Shown one piece after another: positions 24,908 to 34,133 of a stretch of DNA of 64,000 bases. The stretch covers positions 616,854 through 680,853 of the forward strand of contig NZ_PCQA01000002.1 of the NCBI RefSeq assembly GCF_002979915.1. The letters are read 5' to 3'. How positions within the stretch are numbered: position 1 is the stretch's first letter; every line of letters begins with the position of its first letter. The DNA is from Arthrobacter sp. MYb213 (GTDB lineage Bacteria; Actinomycetota; Actinomycetes; Actinomycetales; Micrococcaceae). The notes under the pieces were generated by a model that was not told the origin of the DNA, did not search any database, and was given only the letters and a program-made list of their open reading frames with translations. A program made the position numbers and the translations under genes.

Positions 24908-26637
24908 GATTGTTCCCCCGGTCCTTGTCCTCCGCCAAGTGAGTGCACACGGTCGGTGAAATTCTCCATGGCCCGTTTTAGATATCCCTCGCGGTCTAAC
25001 AGTTCGGTGCGCGACCCGGCCTGCATGATCCGTCCCTGATCTAGAACCAGCACCTGATCATAATCGGCGAGCAAGCCCAACCGGTGGGTGACGGTAATAA
25101 CCGTCAGATCCGCTGCTACCTCGCGCAAGGTGGCCAACACCTGCTCCTCGGTTTTGACGTCTAACGAACTGGTCGGCTCATCCAATAAGAGAATCGGACG
25201 TTCAGCCAGCAAGGCCCGGGCAATCGCCAATCGTTGTGCCTGGCCTCCGGATAGCGTGGCCCCGCCCTCGCCGAGTACCGTGTCCAGCCCCGCAGGCAAC
25301 TGCTCAAACCAATCTGTCAGTCCCACGCGTTCGATAAGTTCAGTCAGCTTTTTGTCTTTCGCCTGTTGATCTGCGAACAGCAGGTTCGCCCGCACGCTGA
25401 GCCCAAAGAGTGTCGCACCTTGTTCAACTACCGCAGTATTAGACCGCAAGGTGGCGGGGCCGAGCGCTTGATGACCTTCGTGGATAATCCCTGCGCTGGT
25501 CTCCAACTGGCCTTGCAATACTCGCAGTAACGTGGTCTTGCCACTGCCCGAGGCTCCAATGACCGCGGTCTTCGATCCGGGTGGGAAACTAAAGTTCATT
25601 TGATGTAGCGCTTCGGGATAGCCTTCATACCCGGCACTCAAGTCTTCTAGCTGAAGGGTGTCCTCGCGCAGGTTGACACTCAGTGGGTTAGCCGAAGAGC
25701 GGTGCCATGGGGTTTCCATGACGGACTCGATTTTTTCTTCCGCCGCGCGACCGGTCATCCCGATATAGAAGAAACTACCCACGTAGTTAACCGGGGCCAG
25801 CATCAGGAAGCTGAGCAGAATCAGTGAGACTCCCTCGCCAGCGGTGATCGCCTGAGCACCAACTCGCCACCAGGCCAGCAATGCCGCGGTAGCCAATAAG
25901 AGCACCGCGAAGCTCGCGTCGATGACCAGTAGCACCAGCTGGTTTCGGGCCAGCAACTTCATCACCTGTAGGCGTACTTTTTCGCTGGCCACACCAATAC
26001 GTTTGCCCATCCAGGCGGCGCCGCCGTTGAGTTTGAGCATGTTCAGTGAACGTAGGGCATCGATAAAAGTCGCCGAGAGAAGTCCTTGGGCCCGGCGGTA
26101 TTCTCCTGACGAGCCACGGAACAGCTTTTGAAATCCAAGGACAATCGGCGGTACCAGCGCGGTGGGAATCAACAGTAGTCCGGCGCTGAGCGGGTCAATA
26201 AACAACATAATAGAAATGAGCACCAACACCGGGGTGGCTACCGCGCAGATAGCTGGGCCAATGAACCCGGTACGGAATCGTACCGAACGGTCTACCGCGT
26301 CCATCGCGGCATCTACTAGTTCGCCCTCCCCTAAACGGCGTACCGCCAGCGGGCCAATGTCCATGTAGTGACGAACCAAGCGGTGACGTTCTAAAGCGGT
26401 GAGCTTACGCGCAGACCGTGCAATGAGCACCGGAGTCAATAACGTGGCCAGCGCTACCAGTAACAATTCATGGACCGCAGCCAGGTACCAGCCCAGGTCT
26501 AATTGCTGCCCGGCGTGAAACAAATCGATGGCGCGACCAATGAGCACCGTCAGTCCCACGGTGCCAACGGCCGAGAGCAACCCCAGGCAGACCACCGCCG
26601 CTGTGGATGCCGAAAAAATTCCAAAGACCCTACGCAC
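24904..26637 (-). CDS. cydD: ABC exporter subunit, CydD-like (fused permease-ATPase)
   Basis: 577 residues: six membrane segments and an ATPase domain with Walker A GASGSGKTTLL, signature LSGGQAQRLAIAR, Walker B LLLDEPTSSLD and H-loop VTHRL. First gene of a two-gene operon with 4-bp overlap. The GTG at 26637 has GGAGG almost touching it and TAGGAT 6 nt upstream, so the mRNA may be leaderless or the start slightly wrong. Pairing and length fit CydD; substrate not determinable here. Confidence 0.7.
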   Translation of the reverse strand: MRRVFGIFSASTAAVVCLGLLSAVGTVGLTVLIGRAIDLFHAGQQLDLGWYLAAVHELLLVALATLLTPVLIARSARKLTALERHRLVRHYMDIGPLAVRRLGEGELVDAAMDAVDRSVRFRTGFIGPAICAVATPVLVLISIMLFIDPLSAGLLLIPTALVPPIVLGFQKLFRGSSGEYRRAQGLLSATFIDALRSLNMLKLNGGAAWMGKRIGVASEKVRLQVMKLLARNQLVLLVIDASFAVLLLATAALLAWWRVGAQAITAGEGVSLILLSFLMLAPVNYVGSFFYIGMTGRAAEEKIESVMETPWHRSSANPLSVNLREDTLQLEDLSAGYEGYPEALHQMNFSFPPGSKTAVIGASGSGKTTLLRVLQGQLETSAGIIHEGHQALGPATLRSNTAVVEQGATLFGLSVRANLLFADQQAKDKKLTELIERVGLTDWFEQLPAGLDTVLGEGGATLSGGQAQRLAIARALLAERPILLLDEPTSSLDVKTEEQVLATLREVAADLTVITVTHRLGLLADYDQVLVLDQGRIMQAGSRTELLDREGYLKRAMENFTDRVHSLGGGQGPGEQS

Positions 26638-26708
26638 CCCTCCATCCTAGGACGAAAGCCACGCGTCATAGGTTGGCAACCACCGCCCAGAGAGGGGAAA
26701 CTAGCTAA

Positions 26709-27710
26709 ATGACTACTCCGCCAACGGCCAACCACCCGCATTCTGTCACCTTGCGTTTCCTCGCAGCCCCCACAGATGTCGGTATCACCGGGACCGTGGC
26801 TGCCGGAACCGTGCTGGAATGGGTCGATAAGGCGGCCTACGCCGCCGCGGTGGGCTGGTCCGCAAATTACTGTGTGACCGCCTATGTCGGTAACATCCAC
26901 TTCGCTGACCCGATTCACTCCGGAGATCTGGTGGAGGTGACCGCCTCGGTGGTGTACACCGGGCGCAGCTCCATGCACATTCGTACCGAGGTCTCCTTCT
27001 CGGATCCACGCGAGCTCAAACCCGTCACCTCCTCCACCTGCTTGGTGATCTTCGTGGCGGTTGACGAGCATGGAAAACCCACACCGGTACCTTCCTTTAC
27101 CCCGGGTACCGCACGTGAACTTGAATTGCGTGAGCATGCCCTAGCGCGTATTGAAATTCGTGAGCGCATCGTCGCCTCGATGAACAACCAGTCCTACACC
27201 GATGCGGGCACCGCCGAACGAGTAGTACTGCGCTTTATGGCAGCCCCCACGGATGTGAACTGGGGCGGCAAGGTGCACGGCGGCATCGTGATGAAATGGA
27301 TCGATGAGGCAGCGGATTTGTGTGCCAGCCGCTACAGCGGATTAGACGCCGTCGCGGTCTTCTCCGGCGGGGTGCGCTTTTACCGTCCGCTACACATTGG
27401 TGATCTGGTCGAGGTTGAAGCCCGGCTGGTCTACACGGGCACCAAGGGGATGCACATCGCGGTGCATGTGCGCTCCGGGGATCCAAAAACAAATCAGTTG
27501 GAGTTGACCACCTACTGTCTGACGGTGATGGTGGCCCGCGATGAATCCGGCACCGCCGTACCGGTGAAGGCTTGGGAACCGGTCAGTGAGGAAGACTCCC
27601 GGCTCTGGCACCACGCCCGTGAACTACTTGAAATCCGTGCCAACGCCCCGGGCGGGTATACCCCCACCCATCTGAGCCAGGAACACCCCACCGCGAAGGT
27701 TTCCCGATGA
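26709..27710 (+). CDS. Double-hotdog acyl-CoA thioesterase
   Basis: 333 residues made of two hotdog domains (about 10-150 and 168-310), the layout of ACOT7/BACH acyl-CoA hydrolases. Domain 2 keeps the usual residues: Asn184 and His190 (PTDVNWGGKVHGG) and Asp199 (KWIDEAAD). In domain 1 the same block reads PTDVGITGTVAAG with Lys after the Asp (WVDKAAY), so the Asn and His are lost; only one half should be catalytic. Its last 4 bp overlap trpF. Confidence 0.85.
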   Translation: MTTPPTANHPHSVTLRFLAAPTDVGITGTVAAGTVLEWVDKAAYAAAVGWSANYCVTAYVGNIHFADPIHSGDLVEVTASVVYTGRSSMHIRTEVSFSDPRELKPVTSSTCLVIFVAVDEHGKPTPVPSFTPGTARELELREHALARIEIRERIVASMNNQSYTDAGTAERVVLRFMAAPTDVNWGGKVHGGIVMKWIDEAADLCASRYSGLDAVAVFSGGVRFYRPLHIGDLVEVEARLVYTGTKGMHIAVHVRSGDPKTNQLELTTYCLTVMVARDESGTAVPVKAWEPVSEEDSRLWHHARELLEIRANAPGGYTPTHLSQEHPTAKVSR

Positions 27711-28318
27711 ATACCCACGCCTTTGTCAAGATCTGCGGACTAGCTACCGCCGAGGATGTCACCGTGGCAGTAGCCGGTGGCGCCGACGCACTCGGTTTTG
27801 TGTTGACCAGTTCCGCCCGGGAGATTACCCCCGCACATGCTGCCACCCTGACCGCATTAGTTCCCCAGGGTGTCGCCACAGTAGCGGTATTTCGTAGCGA
27901 AGACACCGCTACCGCAATCACTCGGGCTCGCGAAGCCGGCGTTGGCTGGATCCAGTTGCACGGAACACGTACCCCCGCGGAGGTGGCCGGGGTGCTCGAG
28001 GCAGGATTCAAGGTCATCCGTGCGGTCCGCATGGACGCACCAACAGAGCAATTTGAGCACTGGGGTGAAGACTTTTTGCTGATTGACGCCGCGGTGCCCG
28101 GCAGCGGCGAAAGCTGGGACTATGCCAAGGTACGCACCCTTGCCGCCGGCCGTAATTGGTTAGTGGCCGGCGGGCTCAGCACAGCAAACGTTGCGGCGGC
28201 GCTCGCCGAGTCCGGTGCCAGTGGCGCGGATGTTTCCTCCGGAGTGGAGTCCTCTCGCGGAGTGAAAGATCCGGCACTGATCACCGCGTTTTTGAAGGCC
28301 GCACACCAGCAGCCTTAA
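27707..28318 (+). CDS. trpF: Phosphoribosylanthranilate isomerase
   Basis: 203 residues, a TIM barrel catalysing PRA to CdRP in tryptophan synthesis. Catalytic Cys10 (FVKICGL) and Asp127 (LLIDAAVPGSGESW) are present, and the phosphate-binding end AGGLSTANV...SSGVESSRGVKD is intact. It is translationally coupled (ATGA) to a thioesterase gene and not to other trp genes; a lone trpF is common in actinobacteria, many of which rely on PriA instead. Confidence 0.92.
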   Translation: MNTHAFVKICGLATAEDVTVAVAGGADALGFVLTSSAREITPAHAATLTALVPQGVATVAVFRSEDTATAITRAREAGVGWIQLHGTRTPAEVAGVLEAGFKVIRAVRMDAPTEQFEHWGEDFLLIDAAVPGSGESWDYAKVRTLAAGRNWLVAGGLSTANVAAALAESGASGADVSSGVESSRGVKDPALITAFLKAAHQQP

Positions 28319-28321
28319 GCC

Positions 28322-28873
28322 CTAACGGATGAGGGCGAACGGTGCTGGCTTGCGAGCTCCAGGCAAAGAGCTTGCTTCACGCCATGCGGTGATCCATTCG
28401 GGGACTAACCGGTCTTCGGGCATGGTGGTTCCAATAGCGGCGAGGATTTCCTCATTCGAAACCGGACCCTTTTTGCCGGTCATCCGAGTGGCGATGTACC
28501 CGCGAGCATAAATCTCGCCATTGACTACGATGTGCTGTTCAAAGTAGATGCAACGCTCGTCCATGCCCAACACTCGGGTCTCTTGGGTGAATTTCGCGCC
28601 CAGTTTCACCGATTTTCTAAAGGTCATGGTTTCGGCTTGCACCACCGGGATCCACTTATTTTTTCGAAGGACGTCCCAAGCGCCGGAGCGGAACATCAGA
28701 TCGAAGCGGCCCAGATCAAAGATCGAGAAGTACATTCCGTTATTAATATGACCGGCAAAGTCGATATCCGTAAGGGTGGCACGCATCGGCACCGACCCGG
28801 AATCAAACATGGAGATCTTGGAAGCCTTCTTGCTTCGGACTAGCATCAGCAGGATGCGAAAAATCATGTGCAT
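28322..28873 (-). CDS. Acyl-CoA thioesterase, THEM6-like
   Basis: 183 residues. A short hydrophobic N-terminus (MIFRILLMLV) precedes a hotdog domain with the family signature MRATLTDIDFAGHINNGMYF (Asp and His/Asn of the active-site loop) and DLGRFDLMFRSG. Similar proteins are annotated as acyl-CoA or 4-hydroxybenzoyl-CoA-type thioesterases. The ATG at 28867 is a possible alternative start. A perfect palindrome sits 10 bp upstream. Its stop lies 3 bp from the convergent trpF stop. Confidence 0.78.
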   Translation of the reverse strand: MHMIFRILLMLVRSKKASKISMFDSGSVPMRATLTDIDFAGHINNGMYFSIFDLGRFDLMFRSGAWDVLRKNKWIPVVQAETMTFRKSVKLGAKFTQETRVLGMDERCIYFEQHIVVNGEIYARGYIATRMTGKKGPVSNEEILAAIGTTMPEDRLVPEWITAWREASSLPGARKPAPFALIR

Positions 28874-28882
28874 GCCATCACA

Positions 28883-28896
28883 TTACCGTCCGGTAA
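28883..28896. promoter_or_regulatory. Palindromic operator candidate TTACCG-TC-CGGTAA
   Basis: Perfect 6-bp arms with a 2-bp centre, 10 bp upstream of the thioesterase start and about 140 bp upstream of the divergent kinase gene. The form resembles sites of TetR-type regulators of fatty-acid genes. Confidence 0.5.
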
Positions 28897-29034
28897 CTTG
28901 TTTGACCATGTTCTATGACGCCTACCGCGACGAACGATGTAATCCGCAAGACTCATTCGTTGGACACCGTAGGGCAGGTAAAGTCCAGTGCGGACGATAA
29001 TTCTCGCCAGCTAAAACCGAAAGAGGAAGAGACC

Positions 29035-30399
29035 ATGCTCCGCCTCTCGCAGCTCCTGCACCGTCGTGTCCCCTCGTTGCCGCCGCCCGATTGGGAACGC
29101 GAGATGCCCACCCCGGTGGCGCTTCGCCGCGATATCTTCTCGGCATTGGGCTTCTTCGTTCTTGCCTTGCTGATGCAGGAATTGGTGCTTTCGATGACCG
29201 AGGCCGGTAAAAGTGCGGATCGCCCGCTGGCCTTCGCACTACTCGCGGCACTGATTTTGCCGCTGATGTTCCGCAGACGCTGGCCGATCACCATGATGCT
29301 CATCGGTTCGGCCGCATTTTTGATTGGCGGCTCCACCGCCACCGCCACGGTGGCCATGCAATTCTGCGCCCAACTAGGCTACTTCCTAGGCCTCTACACC
29401 GCGGTCGCCTGGGCGCGCAACCGCCGCGGGCTATGGACCGCAATGGGCTTGGTACTGCTGAACATGGCGGTGTGGCTGATCATTTCTTTCTTCGCCAGCG
29501 ACCTTTACGAGGCCACTGGCACGCTGATGGTCGAAAACCCGATGGGATCCATTCCCGAAAATGTGGCTATCCCGCTCTACACCTTCGTGATCAATGTGCT
29601 CTACTTTGGCGGCGCCATCTTCCTGGGGTTGACCAGCTGGTCAAACTCTTATTCCAAGTCGGTAGTGCTCAGCCAGGCGGCCCGCATCGCCGCACAGGCA
29701 GAAGAACTCGCGGCCCGTGCGGTCAACGAGGAACGCTTGCGTATCGCCCGTGAACTGCACGACGTCATCGCCCACCACATCGCTTCCGTCGGAGTGCAAG
29801 CTTCCGCTGCACGGTTGGTGCAACCGCGCGATCCAGACAAAGCCATAGATTTGATGCGCGGCATCGAATCTTCCGCGCGTAGTGCGGTGGCCGAAACCCG
29901 TTCGTTGCTCGGCGTGCTGCGCGAGCAGTCGGCCGGCAATCCCGATACCAATATGGTGTCCGGCCGTGACCCGGAACCTTCCATTGCCCAAATTTCCCAG
30001 CTTCTCCAGGACAACGCCGCGCAAGGATTACAGGTGAGCCTCTCGCGCGATGAACACCGCGATGACTTCTTTGACTCGCTTGCCCCCGGACTCTCATTGG
30101 CCTTGTACCGAATTAGCGGCGAGGCCCTAGCCAATGTGCGCCGCCATTCCACTGCACGAACCGCCATCCTCGCATTGCGCTCTGGAATCGACGAGCAAGG
30201 TACCTGGGTAGAAATTGAAGTCACCGACCAGGGCTCCCCACGGCCAGACACCGCGGGCAGCGGTTTTGGTTTACGCGGCATCCGCGAACGTGCTGCACTA
30301 CATCATGGTCTCGTAGAAATCGGTCCGCGCGTCCCACGTGGTTGGCGCACTCGCGCGCGACTACGTCTGCCAGAGACCACCGATAGGATTGAATCATGA
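29035..30399 (+). CDS. Sensor histidine kinase, NarL-partner (HisKA_3) type
   Basis: 454 residues from the ATG at 29035 (GAGGAAGAG upstream). The N-terminal half has about five to six membrane segments; then HisKA_3 with phospho-acceptor His242 in RIARELHDVIAHHIASV, and HATPase_c with the N-box EALANVRRHS and G-box GSGFGLRGIRERA. No extracellular sensor domain is obvious, so it probably senses within the membrane (LiaS/DesK-like). Overlaps the response regulator by 4 bp. Confidence 0.9.
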   Translation: MLRLSQLLHRRVPSLPPPDWEREMPTPVALRRDIFSALGFFVLALLMQELVLSMTEAGKSADRPLAFALLAALILPLMFRRRWPITMMLIGSAAFLIGGSTATATVAMQFCAQLGYFLGLYTAVAWARNRRGLWTAMGLVLLNMAVWLIISFFASDLYEATGTLMVENPMGSIPENVAIPLYTFVINVLYFGGAIFLGLTSWSNSYSKSVVLSQAARIAAQAEELAARAVNEERLRIARELHDVIAHHIASVGVQASAARLVQPRDPDKAIDLMRGIESSARSAVAETRSLLGVLREQSAGNPDTNMVSGRDPEPSIAQISQLLQDNAAQGLQVSLSRDEHRDDFFDSLAPGLSLALYRISGEALANVRRHSTARTAILALRSGIDEQGTWVEIEVTDQGSPRPDTAGSGFGLRGIRERAALHHGLVEIGPRVPRGWRTRARLRLPETTDRIES

Positions 30400-31055
30400 G
30401 CAAAATTTCGGTGGTGATCTGTGATGATCAACCGTTGATCCGTTCTTCACTGAAGCTCATCCTGGAAACAGATCCGGGCCTTGAAGTCATCGGCACTGCC
30501 AGTAACGGGGCCGAGGCGGTAGCGCTGATCACCGAACTCACCCCAGATGTGGCGCTGATGGATATTCAAATGCCCCAGCTGGACGGTATCGGAGCCACCA
30601 CCCAGCTTTCTGGGACTACACGCACCAAAATCATTGTGCTGACCACCTTTGACCGCGAAGATTACCTTTTTGATGCACTTGATGCCGGCGCCAGCGGATT
30701 CCTGCTGAAAAATGCCGAACCCGAACTACTGATCACCGCAGTCCACCAAATCCACGCCGGTTATGGGTTGCTCTCCCCCGAGGTCACGCTTAAACTCATC
30801 AAACGCCAGACCGGTACGAGCCTCCCCACCGGTACCGAACAGTCGCGCCTCACGCCCTTGCGCGCGCTGACCACCCGCGAACTGCAGGTGCTCACCGAAC
30901 TGGCCACAGGTAAAAATAACCAAGAAATCTCCGAGGTGCTATCACTGTCCGAAGCGACGGTGAAAACCCACCTGTCCAATCTTTTAGCCAAACTGCACCT
31001 GCGCGACCGAGTGCAAGCGGCACTTTACGCCCACCGTGCCGGGCTCATCCAATAG
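30396..31055 (+). CDS. NarL/LuxR family response regulator
   Basis: 219 residues. Receiver domain with acidic pair Asp10-Asp11, phospho-acceptor Asp56 (ALMDIQMP) and conserved Lys (GFLLKNA); C-terminal LuxR HTH (LTTRELQVLTELATGKNNQE). Translationally coupled to the kinase gene. The ABC transporter downstream is the likely target. Confidence 0.93.
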   Translation: MSKISVVICDDQPLIRSSLKLILETDPGLEVIGTASNGAEAVALITELTPDVALMDIQMPQLDGIGATTQLSGTTRTKIIVLTTFDREDYLFDALDAGASGFLLKNAEPELLITAVHQIHAGYGLLSPEVTLKLIKRQTGTSLPTGTEQSRLTPLRALTTRELQVLTELATGKNNQEISEVLSLSEATVKTHLSNLLAKLHLRDRVQAALYAHRAGLIQ

Positions 31056-31141
31056 TTTCATCCCACCGGCTCACGTAGACGAACAACGACCTGCCTAAGC
31101 TGGAAGTAAAGTGACCACACGCCAGAAAGACGGCCCCGCCC

Positions 31142-32023
31142 ATGCTCGAACTCCACCAGATTAGCCGCTCCTTTTCTGGCACCAAGGTGTTAGATGAGGT
31201 CAGCTTCGCGGTGCCGCGCGGCGCTCTGACCGGATTTGTTGGCGCCAATGGGGCCGGGAAAACCACCACCATGCGCATCATCATGGGACTCCTCACGGCG
31301 AATTCCGGTCATGTGTCTTTAGACGGTAAAACACTATCGGCGCCCACCCGGCCAAGCTTTGGCTACATGCCCGAAGAACGCGGGCTTTACCCCAAACAAC
31401 CAATCATCGACCAGCTGATTTATCTGGGTCAATTGCACTCCTTATCTCGGGCTACCGCCCGCGAGCGCGCCATGGAACTGCTCTCCCGCTTCGGATTGGA
31501 ACACCGCGCCAAGTCAAAACTTGAGTCGCTCTCGCTGGGAAACCAGCAACGTGTCCAGGTGGCCGCCGCGCTACTGCACGAACCCGACGTACTAGTGCTC
31601 GATGAACCTTTCAGTGGTTTAGACCCCTTGGCTGTGGACGCAATGAGCTCAATTCTGGCCGATTACGCGGCCCGCGGTGTCCCGGTGCTTTTCTCTTCAC
31701 ATCAACTAGATCTGTTGGACACCTTGGTTGATCATTTGGTGATTATCCAAGATGGCAAAATCCGCGCCAACGCCTCGGCCGAAGAACTACGAGCAGCCCA
31801 CACCTCCCGTTACCAACTTTCTTTAGGCGCAGATGCCGGCTGGCTGCGTACCGAACCCGGAGTTGAAGTGATCGACTTGTCAGGCTCCAACGCGCTGGTC
31901 AGCTTCGCCACCGTTGCCGATTCCCAACGCGTACTCACCCACGCGCTGTCCCGCGGCAACGTCACCGAATTTGCCGTGCACCGTCCTGCACTGGCAGATA
32001 TCTACCGGGAGATCATCGCATGA
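31142..32023 (+). CDS. ABC transporter ATP-binding protein, NatA-like
   Basis: 293 residues. Walker A GANGAGKTTT, signature LSLGNQQRVQVAA (degenerate first residues, LSLGN), Walker B VLVLDEPFSGLD, H-loop FSSHQ, and a C-terminal extension as in NatA-type exporters. Overlaps the permease gene by 4 bp. Likely drives export of sodium or an antimicrobial compound under control of the adjacent two-component system. Confidence 0.88.
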   Translation: MLELHQISRSFSGTKVLDEVSFAVPRGALTGFVGANGAGKTTTMRIIMGLLTANSGHVSLDGKTLSAPTRPSFGYMPEERGLYPKQPIIDQLIYLGQLHSLSRATARERAMELLSRFGLEHRAKSKLESLSLGNQQRVQVAAALLHEPDVLVLDEPFSGLDPLAVDAMSSILADYAARGVPVLFSSHQLDLLDTLVDHLVIIQDGKIRANASAEELRAAHTSRYQLSLGADAGWLRTEPGVEVIDLSGSNALVSFATVADSQRVLTHALSRGNVTEFAVHRPALADIYREIIA

Positions 32024-33192
32024 GCACCCAAATCACTCACCCCTGGCTGATCGTCACCCTGCGCGAGGTGGAAACCAAACTTCGCGACAAGGCCTTCATC
32101 ATTTCCACCCTGATCACGCTGTTGCTGATCATCGGTTCGATCGCCGTAACCGGTTTTCTCGCCACACGCACCACGCAGTTTTCGGTGGCCGCCACCGACC
32201 AGGCCAGTTTCAGCGTGCTCAATCAAGCAGCGTCAGATGCCGAAGAACAGTTGAAAATCAGCGTTGAACAGTTGCCCGCCGATGACGCCGCCGCGCAATT
32301 GGATGCGGGTCAGCTTGATGCCACGATGAGCCAGAATTCAGCAAATAAATTCACGCTCACCGGATCCGATGAAGTGCCGGCAAAACTCCACGGGGCGCTA
32401 CGTGACGCCACCGAAAAGGTGTTGACCGCGCAATTGCTCACTTCGGCCGGGCTGAACGTAGATCAGCTGCCGGACGATAACGCGCTAGAGATCAGCCAAA
32501 TGCACGGGGATGCCGAACGTTCCTCAATGATCCAGGCCATGGCGTTTCTCTTTTCCTTCTTGTTCTACATGTCCGCAATTATCTTCGGCATGCCCATTGC
32601 CAACTCGGTGATCGAAGAAAAACAAAACCGAGTAGTGGAGATCCTTGCCTCGGCGATCAATCTTCGTCAACTACTCGCCGGCAAAATTTTGGGCAACGTG
32701 ATTCTCGCACTCGCCCAACTGTTGCTCTTCCTGGCCGTCGGCCTGCTCGCCGCCTATCTCTCACCAGTCCAGATCCCCTTCCTTGGAGTCGTCTCGCAAG
32801 TAGCTGGCTGGTTTGTGGTCTTCTTCCTCGGCGGATTCCTGGTGCTCGCTGGCATCTGGGCGACACTCGGCGCACTAGCCAGCCGCACCGAAGACCTCCA
32901 ACAATCTTCTGGGCCGGTAGTCGGGGTGCTGATGGCGGTGCTCTTTATTGGGATGTACGCCAAGGGCGGCTTCCTAGTGATCGCCTCCTATGTGCCAATA
33001 GTTTCCTCCGTGGCGATGCCAATCCGTCTGCTCGGCGGAGAAGTCTCGCTTGTCGAACCAATCATCTCGCTCGCCATCACGCTGGCTACCTGCTGGTTCA
33101 CCATTTTGTTCGCCGAACGTATCTACCGCCGAGCGGTGATGCACACCGGTGGGGCATTAACCTTGCGCAAGGCGCTGAAGCTGGAACTCTAA
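32020..33192 (+). CDS. ABC-2 type permease, NatB-like
   Basis: 390 residues. One N-terminal membrane helix, a large extracellular domain (about 55-170), then five to six C-terminal helices: the NatB/ABC-2 layout. The motif NSVIEEKQNRVVEILASAIN before TM2 is typical. Partner of the preceding ATPase; the pair likely forms a drug, peptide or Na+ exporter. Confidence 0.87.
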   Translation: MSTQITHPWLIVTLREVETKLRDKAFIISTLITLLLIIGSIAVTGFLATRTTQFSVAATDQASFSVLNQAASDAEEQLKISVEQLPADDAAAQLDAGQLDATMSQNSANKFTLTGSDEVPAKLHGALRDATEKVLTAQLLTSAGLNVDQLPDDNALEISQMHGDAERSSMIQAMAFLFSFLFYMSAIIFGMPIANSVIEEKQNRVVEILASAINLRQLLAGKILGNVILALAQLLLFLAVGLLAAYLSPVQIPFLGVVSQVAGWFVVFFLGGFLVLAGIWATLGALASRTEDLQQSSGPVVGVLMAVLFIGMYAKGGFLVIASYVPIVSSVAMPIRLLGGEVSLVEPIISLAITLATCWFTILFAERIYRRAVMHTGGALTLRKALKLEL

Positions 33193-33226
33193 GCTGCCAA
33201 TATAGCTAGTACACAGCCACGCTGAC

Positions 33227-33232
33227 TACACT
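33227..33232 (+). promoter_or_regulatory. -10 element before the 33240 gene (possible leaderless mRNA)
   Basis: TACACT lies 7 nt before the GTG start; no Shine-Dalgarno and no clear -35. Confidence 0.35.
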
Positions 33233-33239
33233 TGATTCG

Positions 33240-33854
33240 GTGACCGAGAACAAACCAAGCATGCAGCTTTCAGCCCTGTCCATCTTCATCTGGTTCGCGG
33301 TGCTCCTAGGATTAGCCGGCAACACGGCGCTAGCCATGACCCATTTGGTCTTAGGTTCGAACGCCCTGGTAGTCGTCAGCCTCTGGGTGCTGCGCTGCCT
33401 GGTACTGGCCGCTTTTTGGCTATTGCCGATCACTCGTGCGGCAAAAATATTTGGCATGGGGATCATCATGCTTAGCTTGCTGCTCGATGTGCTGCTCAAA
33501 CTTCCGGTGCTCGGCACCATTGAATACGGCGACTGGTTCTTCGTCTCTGCGCTGGATCTCACCGGAGCCTATACCGGCTATTTCCACGCTCTTGGCCTAA
33601 TCCTTCCGTTACTCACACTCACCGGTTGGTTCATTCTGCGTTCACGTCGCTTGGCCGGCTGGATTACCGGTTTGGTGACCGGGCTGGGTCTGGGCTTTCT
33701 CGCACTGAACACCGCTCAAGCATCAGACGGTTCGCTGACTACTTTTATGCTCGCCACTATGGCGCGCTATATTCTGCCCGCATGGTTTGCGGTCGCCGCC
33801 GATGCGATAGCAGCCCGCTACTCCGGTCCAAAGAAATTGCTTTCAAAGTCCTGA
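33240..33854 (+). CDS. Multi-helix membrane protein of unknown function
   Basis: 204 residues with about six hydrophobic segments and short loops, ending in a basic tail (SGPKKLLSKS). No family recognised. It follows the two-component/ABC genes by 47 bp on the same strand and may belong to that module. GTG start, perhaps leaderless. Confidence 0.7.
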   Translation: MTENKPSMQLSALSIFIWFAVLLGLAGNTALAMTHLVLGSNALVVVSLWVLRCLVLAAFWLLPITRAAKIFGMGIIMLSLLLDVLLKLPVLGTIEYGDWFFVSALDLTGAYTGYFHALGLILPLLTLTGWFILRSRRLAGWITGLVTGLGLGFLALNTAQASDGSLTTFMLATMARYILPAWFAVAADAIAARYSGPKKLLSKS

Positions 33855-34133
33855 TCGCGGATCCACGCATCTCTCCTTGTGCAACGCGGACGGGCTTATA
33901 ACTGAGCCGACGAGAACGGTAAAAGCCATCCGGCCAATGCTCCGCGGTTGCGGCGTAATTCGTGACTGGCCCCCGCTCAATTGTATTTACACCGGCGCTG
34001 ATATCTCCGTCGAGGGAAGTATCGTCTTGCTCGGCCCTAACTGCACAAGAGTGGACGAATAAATCAGTGTCTCCCGGTCCCATCCTCGGTGTTGTTTTCG
34101 AACAAGCCGGGGACGAAAACGCTGCGCTGAGGC

